Assembly (NCBI GenBank): GCA_016845785.1 | Contig: JAERSH010000018.1 | Location: 43,305-107,304, forward strand | Direction: 5' to 3' | Source of the DNA: Fidelibacterota bacterium | GTDB taxonomy: Bacteria; Fidelibacterota; Marinisomatia; Marinisomatales; TCS55 | Length of the DNA stretch: 64,000 nucleotides | In this document: one piece after another, positions 36,700 to 45,299 of the stretch | Layout: each line of letters begins with the position of its first letter | Position numbering within the stretch: the first letter of the stretch is position 1 | Translations under genes and position numbers: made by a program | The notes under the pieces: generated by a model | What the model was told of the DNA's origin: nothing | Seen by the model: the letters and a program-made list of their open reading frames with translations, nothing else | Database searches by the model: none

Positions 36700-39039
36700 A
36701 TGAGCTTCTTCGACGAACTGAAACGCCGTAAAGTCTTTCGTGTAGTGGCCAGCTACGCCGTGGTGGCGTGGATCATCATGCAAATCGGCGAAGTGACCTT
36801 TCCTGCACTTCATCTGCCCGATTGGGTCCTCACCGCTGTGGTAGTGACATTATTAATTGGATTTCCCATTGTAGCCATCGTGGCATGGATATTCGACCGC
36901 ACGCCGGAAGGCATTGTCAAAACAGCACCATTATCCACTTCAGAATCATCATCTGAAATCCAACCTGTGCAAACCACAATCCAAGTGGATAACCGTGCAT
37001 TTTATCTGAAAAAACGAAATATCTTCCTCGTCCTTGGTATCGTCGCCGGTGTCATGATTGGGCAAATCAGTCTCTTTGGTGACGGCGGCGAAAAACTGGT
37101 GAATTATACCGGCGATCGCATTCCCGTGGCCATTGCAGATTTCGAAAATAACACGCAGGACGAATCTCTAAACGGCCTATCGGGACTTCTCATTACATCT
37201 TTAGAACAATCCAATTATTTATCGGTACTGACCCGTTCACGGATGTATGACCTATTAAAGCAAATCGGTAAACCCAATGTAGAGATTGTGGATGAAAAGG
37301 TGGGCATGGAAATATGTCAACGGGCAGATATTGGTGCATTAGTCCTCACATCGATTCGTCAATTTGGTGATCTATATTCGATCGATCTAAAAATATTGGA
37401 TGTAGAAACCAATGAATATCTTTATTCCACAAATGTACAGGCAGAGGGGAAGAAGAACATCCCCGGCCTCATTGATGAAATATCAAAACAAACGAGAATC
37501 AGTTTGGCTGAACGGGCAGAAGAAGTAGAGAAGAACCAAACAGCCATCGCCAGCCTCACGACTAAGAATTTAGAAGCCTATAAATATTTTGACCTTGGTG
37601 AAAAATTATTTTACAAATTGGATTTTGGTGGCGCCATTGATCAGTATTTAAAAGCAATGGAAGAGGATTCAACATTTGCCTTGGCTGCATATAAACTGGC
37701 TTATTCCTATCAGTGGAATTTCAATACTGAAAAACGAGACATTTATATCGAAAAAGCCATTCAAAATATTGAATCGGTTCCTGATAAAGAACGATTATAC
37801 ATTCGTGCAGAATCGATCAAGGATTTTAAATCACGTATTCCGATTTATGAGGAAATCATCGATAAATATCCCAATGAAAAACAAGCCTATTTTGAAATTG
37901 GAGATATGCTATATCATAACGGTAGAATAAATGATTCAATGAAATATTTTAAAAATAGCCATGAATTAGATCCATCATTCGAATTTGCCATTCAGCATCT
38001 GGGTTGGGCATATGTTGATATGTATGAGTATGATAAGAATATAGAATTGGCGAAACAATCATTATCTATTTACCCTGATGATCCGGTTTATATAAATCGT
38101 GAGCTTACCGCTTATAGATTAAAGGGAGATTTTAATGAGTATTTTAATAAGGTGAGACAAATTCAATCGGCTGAAGTACAGTTGATTAATACGGATTTGG
38201 CATTTGGGGATGGCTATTTTTACCAAGGCGATTATGATAAAGCGAAAGAAAAATATTTAGCGTTAAATGAAACTGCCAATGATAAAAGGAATTCTATTGG
38301 AAGATTAATGGAGATTGCTGCAACTCGGGCTAATCTTAAAGAATATTTAGAATTATCAGATGAATTACTGTCCATTTATACAGAAAATGATGACCAAGTA
38401 AGATATACTAGTCATCTTGTTTATCGTGCCTCTGTATTATTTTTGATCTTTGGTGATAAGGATAAGTCTGAACTGGTTGTTCATGAAATTGAAAAAATAT
38501 TGAACAATAAATATAATAACGTCAGTTTTGGAGGATTAGGCACGGCTATATGGCATTACATATATCTATTGAGAGATTTGGAACAATGGGATAAAGCAAT
38601 TCAATACCAAAAAGAAGCTTTCGCAAGTTTAGAAATTGAGGACACAATCAATGAGGCTTTAAAGTATCAGCAGAACCAAAATTATGCTGAAGCCATTAAC
38701 ATTTATCGAAAAATCTTAAATGAGCTAGATGGGAGCAAAAAATATAGTGTTCATTATAATTTAGGAATATCATATTTAGAAATAGGTGAATATGAAATGG
38801 CTATCAAGTCATTTGATAAAATGAAAAATAATTTTGCTAGAGGATTAGGCACGAGAAAATATTATTACCCCAAATTTTTTCTCTACTCCGGTCTAGCCCA
38901 TTTAGAATTGAAGAATTATAGTCAGGCGAAATCAAATATAGAAACATTTTTACAAATTTGGGCACCGGCACCGGAGTCATTAAAGCAAAAGAAGATGGCC
39001 CGAGAAGCCTTGAAGAAAATCAATAAGGCCGTGTCATAA
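36700..39039 (+). CDS. Membrane-anchored FlgO/TolB-N-like TPR protein 2
   Basis: The 779-residue paralogue of the preceding protein shares SFFDELKRRKVFRVVASYAVVAW, the three hydrophobic segments and the KKRNIFLVLGI helix. Its periplasmic domain (about 140-260: VAIADFENNTQDESLNGL, LTRSRMYDLL, ADIGALVLTSIRQFG) is closer to CsgG/FlgO-type folds, and its TPR region is longer. AGGA precedes the ATG. The two genes arose by duplication but have diverged strongly outside the anchor. The last third is lower in GC. Function unknown. Confidence 0.75.
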   Translation: MSFFDELKRRKVFRVVASYAVVAWIIMQIGEVTFPALHLPDWVLTAVVVTLLIGFPIVAIVAWIFDRTPEGIVKTAPLSTSESSSEIQPVQTTIQVDNRAFYLKKRNIFLVLGIVAGVMIGQISLFGDGGEKLVNYTGDRIPVAIADFENNTQDESLNGLSGLLITSLEQSNYLSVLTRSRMYDLLKQIGKPNVEIVDEKVGMEICQRADIGALVLTSIRQFGDLYSIDLKILDVETNEYLYSTNVQAEGKKNIPGLIDEISKQTRISLAERAEEVEKNQTAIASLTTKNLEAYKYFDLGEKLFYKLDFGGAIDQYLKAMEEDSTFALAAYKLAYSYQWNFNTEKRDIYIEKAIQNIESVPDKERLYIRAESIKDFKSRIPIYEEIIDKYPNEKQAYFEIGDMLYHNGRINDSMKYFKNSHELDPSFEFAIQHLGWAYVDMYEYDKNIELAKQSLSIYPDDPVYINRELTAYRLKGDFNEYFNKVRQIQSAEVQLINTDLAFGDGYFYQGDYDKAKEKYLALNETANDKRNSIGRLMEIAATRANLKEYLELSDELLSIYTENDDQVRYTSHLVYRASVLFLIFGDKDKSELVVHEIEKILNNKYNNVSFGGLGTAIWHYIYLLRDLEQWDKAIQYQKEAFASLEIEDTINEALKYQQNQNYAEAINIYRKILNELDGSKKYSVHYNLGISYLEIGEYEMAIKSFDKMKNNFARGLGTRKYYYPKFFLYSGLAHLELKNYSQAKSNIETFLQIWAPAPESLKQKKMAREALKKINKAVS

Positions 39040-39048
39040 TATTAATTG

Positions 39049-39266
39049 TCATTGCGATCCCCGACAATGTCGGGGAGAAGCAATCCCATAAACAATGGGA
39101 TCACCACGTTCGTCTTATGGACTCACTCGTGATGACGGTCAGTAATTTATAAATTTTAAAGTAAACTTGTCATTCTGAGCGTAGACGAAGAATCTCAAAT
39201 AATCGTAACCTTTAAAACTAACACTTGAGATACTTCTTCCTCTCGTTGTTCGTCATCAGTATGACA
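39049..39266. repeat. Two dispersed inverted repeats (GTCATTGCGA and GTCATTCTGAG types)
   Basis: A GTCATTGCGA element (39049-39136) contains a nested CCCCGACAatGTCGGGG hairpin and ends GTGATGAC. A GTCATTCTGAGCG element (39169-39266) has inner GAATCTCAA/TTGAGAT arms. They follow directly after the second TPR gene. Confidence 0.65.
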
Positions 39267-39309
39267 ACCGAATTATTTATATATTAATGAAAACATCCAA
39301 TTTTAGATA

Positions 39310-39358
39310 TCCCCCCGGCCCCCTTTTAAAAAAGGGGGCTTATAGGTGTGCTGTTTAA
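39310..39358. repeat. GGCCCCCTTTT hairpin repeat, short copy
   Basis: GCCCCCTTTTaaAAAAGGGGGC is flanked by TATCCCCCCG and TAGGTGTGCTGTTTA. A second copy at 39792-39870 has the same flanks but about 30 bases inserted. Confidence 0.75.
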
Positions 39359-39378
39359 AAACCATTAATCAATGAATC

Positions 39379-39660
39379 ATGTCATTCTTAATGAGTGTAG
39401 CGAATGAAGAATCTCAAACTGACTAATAGTAGGAAACAAATGTTTGAGATCCTTCACCTTCGGTTCAGGATGAGAGGTGAGGATTATTTTTGAGTATAAT
39501 CAGCCAATTAAATAATATTGTCATGCCCTGCCTATCCGTACGGAACGGCAGACAGGCGGGATCCGGAGGATACCCGGTATCCAAAACCAAAATGGTTTGG
39601 CCCCGTGGATACCGGATCAAGTCCGCCCGCCTGAATGCCAAGTGCGGGCAGGGTATGACA
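39379..39660. repeat. GTCATTCTTA-type and TGTCATGCCCTGC-type inverted repeats
   Basis: The first (39379-39477) has AGAATCTCAAAC/GTTTGAGATCC arms. The second (39521-39660) opens TGTCATGCCCTGCCTA and closes GGCAGGGTATGACA, with nested GGATACCCGGTATCC and ACCAAAATGGTTTGG palindromes. The ORF that crosses it is not a gene. Confidence 0.7.
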
Positions 39661-39676
39661 GCTATGAAGAAAAGTT

Positions 39677-39745
39677 AAATCGAATACATTTACTCTCCCT
39701 TTCCAATGGGAGTGAGGGATATTAAAAATACTGTATTCGATTTAA
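39677..39745. repeat. Inverted repeat with AAATCGAATACA arms
   Basis: TTAAATCGAATACA near 39677 pairs exactly with TGTATTCGATTTAA near 39745, with an inner TCTCCCTTTCC/GGGAGTGAGGGA part. No coding sequence. Confidence 0.65.
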
Positions 39746-39791
39746 CCCTTCCGGTTCCAAATATATAAATACGTCAAACAGCCACAATAAA

Positions 39792-39870
39792 ATATCCCCC
39801 CAGACTTCGCTATAGCTACGTCTGGCAAGCTGGCCCCCTTTAAAAAAGGGGGACTATGGGTGTGCTGTTT
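39792..39870. repeat. GGCCCCCTTTA hairpin repeat, copy with internal insertion
   Basis: Flanks TATCCCCCC and TGGGTGTGCTGTTTA match the copy at 39310-39358, but about 30 bases are inserted near the left arm, including the inner inverted pair CAGAC/GTCTG. The two copies are direct repeats about 480 bases apart. Confidence 0.7.
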
Positions 39871-39899
39871 ATTAATATGGCATTAAGAAAAATGTCGGA

Positions 39900-42821
39900 C
39901 TAAAAGCGGGCGTTTAGCTTTAGGGTGATGTGCCGGCCCAATTTCGGACCACCAATAATTTCACGATGAATATCACCATTCAAATTATTGATGTTGAGGA
40001 TAAGGTCGTACTTCTCAGCGAATCGGTATCCCACCATCGTATCAAAAACTAAATATTGATCGATAATACCATAGTGGACACCGGCAGACCATTCAAATTC
40101 AGGAATGTATCGAAATCCCAAATTACCATGGAATCCCTGCTCTGCCGTATAGGCTACTTTAGCATTCACCTTATATTTCGGTGCATTGATGGGATCGTAC
40201 GATCGCGTCAGAAAATTCCAAAATCGTGTTTTGCCTAAAAATGAAAAATTAATGTCCGCTGATATTTTGGGTGTAATAAAGGTGTAAATACTGGCATCCA
40301 TGCCCCAAAGAGATACGGCACCATAATTGATATTGGTAAGCATGAGTTCCACAGGATTATCAAAATTGGTTTGGTCATCAGTCCACCAAGCACCCAATGT
40401 GTCACCATGTAACACATGAAGGGTTGTGCCATTTCGCTGTTCAATGGGTAACTGCCACCAACCACCGGGGATGATTGAGGACCAATCGGATGTACCATAT
40501 TTGATGTAATAATATCCGGGGATGCCATCGCCACCATCTTTGATACCGCTATGTTGGGCAGTGGGAATGAAACCAAGCACTTCCGGGTCAGGATTATCCA
40601 CCCCATAAAACCCTGATGATGTATCCAACACTACAGGAGTGACCCACGTAAGATCACTGACAAAATCACTATATTTACTGTAATATAAATCGAATGTGGC
40701 TCGGGTTCTTTCGCCGATAAATCCTGCATAGCCAAATTCATATGTCCACACTTCTTCAGATCGCACCGGTTCAATGTTGGTATAATCCTCTGCATTGACG
40801 AATTGACCCGATCGACCCAATACGGCTGGAATATAAAGCACAGATCCTCCAGGCATATCTGACCAGCGAAATTCCGATTGAGATCCGGCACGCACATCAA
40901 ACATCATTAATTCGCCACTGGCATTGCGGGTGTAGTTATATCCATTTGCATTCCCGCGAGCCTTCACAGGAAATACGGAATATTGGGCTGCCAGTACATC
41001 CAGATATAATCCTTGTGATGATGGAGTATTAAATGCCCGGGCAGCGGTCAGTCGAAAAGTTTGATTCTCGTTCGGTTTGTACAAGAGACCCACTTTTGGA
41101 GAAATCTGTGGAAAGTATTCCATGGTTTCGCCCGTCAATGGATCTTTCAGAAATGTGATGCCCCCATCTTCTTGCTGACCACTATGGAGATCTACACGGC
41201 CAGAAAGGATTAACTGAAACTTATCACCGAGTTTTGATTGGGTTTGGGCGTACAGTCCAAACTCGTTGGTGACCAACAATTCGTCCCATTCGTCGATTTC
41301 ACCATCGCCATCGTTATCAATTTTATCTTCATCATAACTGATGGGATTTCGGCCGCCCGTACCATCCGGCAAAATGGTGCCGAAAGTTTTGGGCATGGTC
41401 CGCTGATAATCGCCACCCCAGATGAGTTTCGTATCCAAAAAGTTGAAATCCAGATTATGCTGAAATTGAAAATGGAAAAATTTGGATTGATCATGAATAA
41501 CGCCGCCGGTTCGCATATTTCGCGTATCCCCGGCCATGGATGTATTTAAATAGGCTTGAGCGAACCAGTTTTTATAGACCCAACGGCCTTGAAAAAATTG
41601 ATAAATCCAATCGTCTGCCAAGTATCGGCCAATGCCGGTAATATTGATATTGGTGGCCTGAGCGAATCCATAATTAAGGCTGATAAAGTGTTCCGAAGAA
41701 AAGTCATAATCCGCTCGAATGTCGAATCGGGTATTATTGATATTGAAATGAGGAATATCGTCAATACCATCACTATTTCTGTCATAAACCTTATTGTCAG
41801 ATCCTAGATAGGTGGTATCTACGGTACCATCACCGTCTCTATCCACTTTAATATCCCAGCCATCCCACCATGCAAGACCGTCTTCAAATAAATCATCCAA
41901 ATCGTCTCCATGGCCAAAGTCATCATCCAGCCATTGTTTATAATGGGCTTTCTTTTCGTCATCCTCGATGTATTCCCAATCGGCGGCATTGAATTGGACC
42001 AGCGACATTTTGTAACCCAAATTGCCCATGTTGCCTGCATGGCGGACTTGGACTTTAGAAAAATTGCGCGTACCGCCGGTCACGCCCACAACCGTCCCCT
42101 TAGATTCCTGCGGTCGTTTTGAAATTATATTAACCACACCGGCATGGGCATTGGGTCCATAGAGGGCAGAAGAGGGACCCAAAACCACTTCAATTTGTTT
42201 CACATCATCTGAAGTGAGTGGAATCACATTATAGGCTATGAGCCGAAGAGATGGTACGTTGGCCATCCGACCATCCGTCAAGGTCAGCAATCGACTACTG
42301 AAACTGGAATTAAATCCCCGAGCGCTCAGGTTGTAGCTATCTAATCCTGAGGCGGTAAAATCCACCCCTTTGATATTTTTGAAATAATCCCCGAGATTGG
42401 GGTTGCTTGCATTCCGGATTTTTAATTCGGAAATAAGAGATATGGCTGCAGGTGCATCGGTGATTTTTTCCCGCTTCCCACGAGATGCAGTGACCACATA
42501 TTCCTGTAGCTGAATTGCAGATACACTTAACTGAGCATTAAAAGTTTGGTTGTCTTGAGAAATAGTTATGTTCGAAGAGAATTCTTCATAACCAATATAA
42601 GTTATCTTGATATCATATTTACCTAATGGAACATTCCGAATAGTATATTCACCGTTAAAGTCTGTTGCTGCGCCGGTATTAAAGTCATTATCGGAGATGA
42701 CTACATTGGCGCCAATAAGGGGATCCCCATTTTGGGCATCAGTAATGGTGCCCGTAAGATTAAAATTTTGTGAGTAAAGTGTAGAAAAACAAAATAAGAT
42801 TGCCGAAGTAATGTATCTCAT
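39900..42821 (-). CDS. TonB-dependent outer-membrane receptor
   Basis: The 973-residue protein has a signal peptide (MRYITSAILFCFSTLYSQ), a carboxypeptidase-regulatory-like beta-sandwich (about 20-100), a plug domain (about 120-235, with VEVVLGPSSALYGPNAHAG) and a 22-strand-type barrel ending in LKLNARF. It takes up an unknown ligand using TonB energy. Unusually, three aspartate-rich loops of the calcium-binding DxDxDG type occur in the barrel: DRDGDGTVD, DRNSDGIDD and DNDGDGEIDE. It lies downstream of the lipoprotein gene at 42916, separated by a terminator hairpin. Confidence 0.9.
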   Translation of the reverse strand: MRYITSAILFCFSTLYSQNFNLTGTITDAQNGDPLIGANVVISDNDFNTGAATDFNGEYTIRNVPLGKYDIKITYIGYEEFSSNITISQDNQTFNAQLSVSAIQLQEYVVTASRGKREKITDAPAAISLISELKIRNASNPNLGDYFKNIKGVDFTASGLDSYNLSARGFNSSFSSRLLTLTDGRMANVPSLRLIAYNVIPLTSDDVKQIEVVLGPSSALYGPNAHAGVVNIISKRPQESKGTVVGVTGGTRNFSKVQVRHAGNMGNLGYKMSLVQFNAADWEYIEDDEKKAHYKQWLDDDFGHGDDLDDLFEDGLAWWDGWDIKVDRDGDGTVDTTYLGSDNKVYDRNSDGIDDIPHFNINNTRFDIRADYDFSSEHFISLNYGFAQATNINITGIGRYLADDWIYQFFQGRWVYKNWFAQAYLNTSMAGDTRNMRTGGVIHDQSKFFHFQFQHNLDFNFLDTKLIWGGDYQRTMPKTFGTILPDGTGGRNPISYDEDKIDNDGDGEIDEWDELLVTNEFGLYAQTQSKLGDKFQLILSGRVDLHSGQQEDGGITFLKDPLTGETMEYFPQISPKVGLLYKPNENQTFRLTAARAFNTPSSQGLYLDVLAAQYSVFPVKARGNANGYNYTRNASGELMMFDVRAGSQSEFRWSDMPGGSVLYIPAVLGRSGQFVNAEDYTNIEPVRSEEVWTYEFGYAGFIGERTRATFDLYYSKYSDFVSDLTWVTPVVLDTSSGFYGVDNPDPEVLGFIPTAQHSGIKDGGDGIPGYYYIKYGTSDWSSIIPGGWWQLPIEQRNGTTLHVLHGDTLGAWWTDDQTNFDNPVELMLTNINYGAVSLWGMDASIYTFITPKISADINFSFLGKTRFWNFLTRSYDPINAPKYKVNAKVAYTAEQGFHGNLGFRYIPEFEWSAGVHYGIIDQYLVFDTMVGYRFAEKYDLILNINNLNGDIHREIIGGPKLGRHITLKLNARF

Positions 42822-42843
42822 CTTATTACCTTCAGTTTTTTGT

Positions 42844-42876
42844 AAAAAAATGGGGGTGATCCGAAGACCACCCCCA
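42844..42876 (-). terminator. Terminator or attenuator between lipoprotein and TonB receptor genes
   Basis: On the minus strand GGGGGTG (from 42875) pairs with CACCCCC (to 42852), with a TTCG-containing loop, followed by seven T. Since the next gene starts only 22 bases later in the same direction, it may give unequal expression of the two. Confidence 0.8.
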
Positions 42877-42915
42877 CCTGTTATGAACGATACACTTGCG
42901 AGGTATCGGAGATCT

Positions 42916-44127
42916 TTATTGAACTACCTCTAGCCAACCAGAATCGAATGTGATAGTCTCATTAACTGGCATACATACACCTTTGTTAATGACGAATTGC
43001 AATTTACCACCGGCGCCAGTTGCCAGACCAGCCAAAGCAAAATCACTTGCACTATCATCTACAACAGCAGGTGCAGCTGGATTAGAACTGTCGACCAAAA
43101 GTGCGTAAGGCATACCAAAAGATGTTTTCCCACCACCGCTTGCCAGATTATCTGCATGCATATAAATGACCATATCAACTGCATCAATCGCACCATCAGC
43201 ATTCAAATCGGTAAGGGGATTTTTAACATCAGCCACTTTGACTGCAGCTTCCGCACTTACATTGAACGCATACCATGTTAGGTAGTTGCCCCAAGAAGCA
43301 AGGGCCGCACTCATAATATATGCTTCAGCAACAGGGTCTGTATCAGCAGTCGGGTCCCATCCACCAGCAGCGTTAACAGGAAGTGCGCCTAAGCCGGAAA
43401 TCACCCGGTCGTCTGCTTCACTCCATGTAGGTTGTACTTCTTGATATCTTGTGTCATGTCCATCGCGATCTACAAAATCTAATTCAAAAGTGGCAGGCTC
43501 AACTTCACGATTTACCATAAATGTTCCATCATCAAACGGTGGGAGTACCTGATCTATATCAACAACTGGCGATAGAGCAAAAATTTTAGTATCATAGTTT
43601 ACAGTCCAATCGCCCGTATCATTGATTTGGGGTGGAGGAATCATTAAGTATGTATTACATTTTTCTGCATCCAATCTCAGAGAAGGATATGTTCCTTTCA
43701 CATTGTATGTGCCAGGAGAATCTTTATCTTTTGAATCCAGTAGTTCAACTTGCATTGAGATACCCACGGCTGCCAAAGCTGTCGCATCAAATGCAGCGGT
43801 TCTTGGGAATCCGGGCGCATTATCGCCGGCTTTAAATGATGCGAGTGTTTGGTTCGTCGCACCAGTGACTACAGCTTCATCAGCGCCAGTTGCCGCTGCA
43901 AATCCTGCTGCATCTTTCCAATTGGCAACTAATGGATATGCGTCAGCTGAATGTTCTACACCAGTTTTAGTAATCACTTTTCGGTCATAAGTGCCTGTAA
44001 GCGAATTTAATTGCCATAAACCAACGGCATCACCGAGGTTTGGACTATCATCTTTATCCTCACAAGCTGAAAACACGATGATACCTGCCAAAAGTATAGA
44101 CAGTGATTTAAAGTATTTTGATTTCAT
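42916..44127 (-). CDS. Secreted lipoprotein of unknown function with calcium-type loop
   Basis: The 403-residue product has a signal peptide with lipobox VFSAC (Cys about 21) followed by EDKDDSP, and then an alanine- and aspartate-rich body. A single DLNADGAIDAVDMV segment at about 307-320 resembles a dockerin or EF-hand calcium loop. No family recognised; it is not SusD-like by sequence. It precedes the TonB receptor, so it may be its surface partner for ligand capture. Confidence 0.65.
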   Translation of the reverse strand: MKSKYFKSLSILLAGIIVFSACEDKDDSPNLGDAVGLWQLNSLTGTYDRKVITKTGVEHSADAYPLVANWKDAAGFAAATGADEAVVTGATNQTLASFKAGDNAPGFPRTAAFDATALAAVGISMQVELLDSKDKDSPGTYNVKGTYPSLRLDAEKCNTYLMIPPPQINDTGDWTVNYDTKIFALSPVVDIDQVLPPFDDGTFMVNREVEPATFELDFVDRDGHDTRYQEVQPTWSEADDRVISGLGALPVNAAGGWDPTADTDPVAEAYIMSAALASWGNYLTWYAFNVSAEAAVKVADVKNPLTDLNADGAIDAVDMVIYMHADNLASGGGKTSFGMPYALLVDSSNPAAPAVVDDSASDFALAGLATGAGGKLQFVINKGVCMPVNETITFDSGWLEVVQ

Positions 44128-44267
44128 GATATCTCCTTCATGTGTTCGTTCATTTAAATTATGATTTGTTCATAACCAGGATTAAGTCTGTTGCCTCGCA
44201 AGGGCACTTAAAACCTACTTGCTAAGCTACGGATTCTTGTCTCATGGTACAAAACTATTTTTTAAAA

Positions 44268-44369
44268 TTATTTTCGCCTCTCAATCCATCGCTTTAAGGA
44301 CCACAATAAAATGATAGTTCCTGCAATGAATAATATATTTGGTGCGATGATATTCCATAAAAAATCCAT
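44268..44369 (-). CDS. Small single-helix membrane protein, 33 residues
   Basis: The short ORF encodes MDFLWNIIAPNILFI followed by a hydrophobic run and the basic tail KRWIERRK, a plausible single-pass membrane protein with the tail in the cytoplasm. There is no good ribosome-binding site and no homologue I can name. It lies alone in the 402-base gap 44128-44529, which otherwise holds only the TetR-type operator. Confidence 0.3.
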   Translation of the reverse strand: MDFLWNIIAPNILFIAGTIILLWSLKRWIERRK

Positions 44370-44412
44370 GACATCATATTAGGGCATTTATAATTAATCT
44401 CAAACTATTTAA

Positions 44413-44440
44413 TAAATCGACCGACCGGTCGGTTTATTGA
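44413..44440. promoter_or_regulatory. TetR-type operator upstream of etfB
   Basis: ACCGACCGGTCGGT (44420-44433) is a 14-base perfect palindrome, with matched AT-rich wings (TAAAT / ATTGA region). This is the typical form of TetR-family operators controlling fatty-acid degradation genes. It lies about 97 bases before the etfB start. No TetR gene is in the window. Confidence 0.6.
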
Positions 44441-44529
44441 TTGATTTTTACTCGTCTTCCACCATAACTTTGTATAAAATTAAACCATCTTTTCATCCTA
44501 TAAATCTTAATCACAGGATAAATTATTTC

Positions 44530-45291
44530 ATGAAAATCGCAGTTCTTGTAAAACAGGTTCCCGGTTCAGAATCGCCACTACCGATCCAATCGGATCAAAG
44601 TTGGGTGGACGAAGGGGGCATTGCTTACGTAATGAATGAAAGCGATAATTACGCTTTAGAAGAAGCCCTCCAAATCAAAGAACAGAATGGAGAAGGCGAA
44701 GTGGTGGTGGTGAGCCTCGGCCCGGATCGCATCCAAAAAGTCATTCGAGAAGGCTTGGCCAAAGGGGCCGATCGTGCCATCCATATTAAAACAGATACGG
44801 CCGGATCGGTGGATCCATTGGTGACTGCTTCCCAATTCGCTGATGCATTAAAAGATGAAAATTTTGATCTTATATTCTCAGGACTTCAATCCGATGATGT
44901 GGGTATGGGGCAGACCGGTGTTATTATGGGAGAACTTATGGGCATGGCAACCGCGTCATTGGCCATGGCTACAGAAGTGGGTGATGGTAAAATTAAAGTG
45001 AAACGGGAATTGGAAGCAGGGTGGTTCCAATGGGTATCCCTATCCCTACCTGCAAGTATTACGATTCAATCGGGATTGAATACACCACGGTATCCTTCTT
45101 TAAAAGGGATCATGGGGGCCAAGAAAAAAGAAATTACGGTGATTGAGCCATCCGGCGGCGATGCCAAACAATCTTTAGATAAAGTGTATGTACCCCAAAG
45201 TGAAAAACAGACCGTTATGATTGAAGGGTCAGTGGATCAGCAAGTGGAGAAACTGGTGGATACAATGCGTAACGACATTAAAGTATTGTAG
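44530..45291 (+). CDS. etfB: Electron transfer flavoprotein beta subunit
   Basis: The 253-residue protein begins MKIAVLVKQVPGSE, has the ETF-beta motif VVSLGPDRIQKVIREGLAKGADRAIHI, and ends with the AMP-binding and alpha-contact regions. ETF accepts electrons from acyl-CoA dehydrogenases such as the GcdH-type enzyme at 13.4 kb. The ATG at 44530 is chosen over one 93 bases upstream because it gives the family N-terminus. It heads the etfB-etfA-EtfD-like-carboxylase operon, 8 bases before etfA. Confidence 0.95.
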   Translation: MKIAVLVKQVPGSESPLPIQSDQSWVDEGGIAYVMNESDNYALEEALQIKEQNGEGEVVVVSLGPDRIQKVIREGLAKGADRAIHIKTDTAGSVDPLVTASQFADALKDENFDLIFSGLQSDDVGMGQTGVIMGELMGMATASLAMATEVGDGKIKVKRELEAGWFQWVSLSLPASITIQSGLNTPRYPSLKGIMGAKKKEITVIEPSGGDAKQSLDKVYVPQSEKQTVMIEGSVDQQVEKLVDTMRNDIKVL

Positions 45292-45299
45292 GGGGCATC

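Noticed and set aside
36431..36703. 90-residue ORF between the TPR genes
   Set aside because: It reads through two dispersed inverted repeats and overlaps both neighbouring genes.
39490..39678. 62-residue ORF in the repeat cluster
   Set aside because: Its whole length is the TGTCATGCCCTGC-type inverted repeat.
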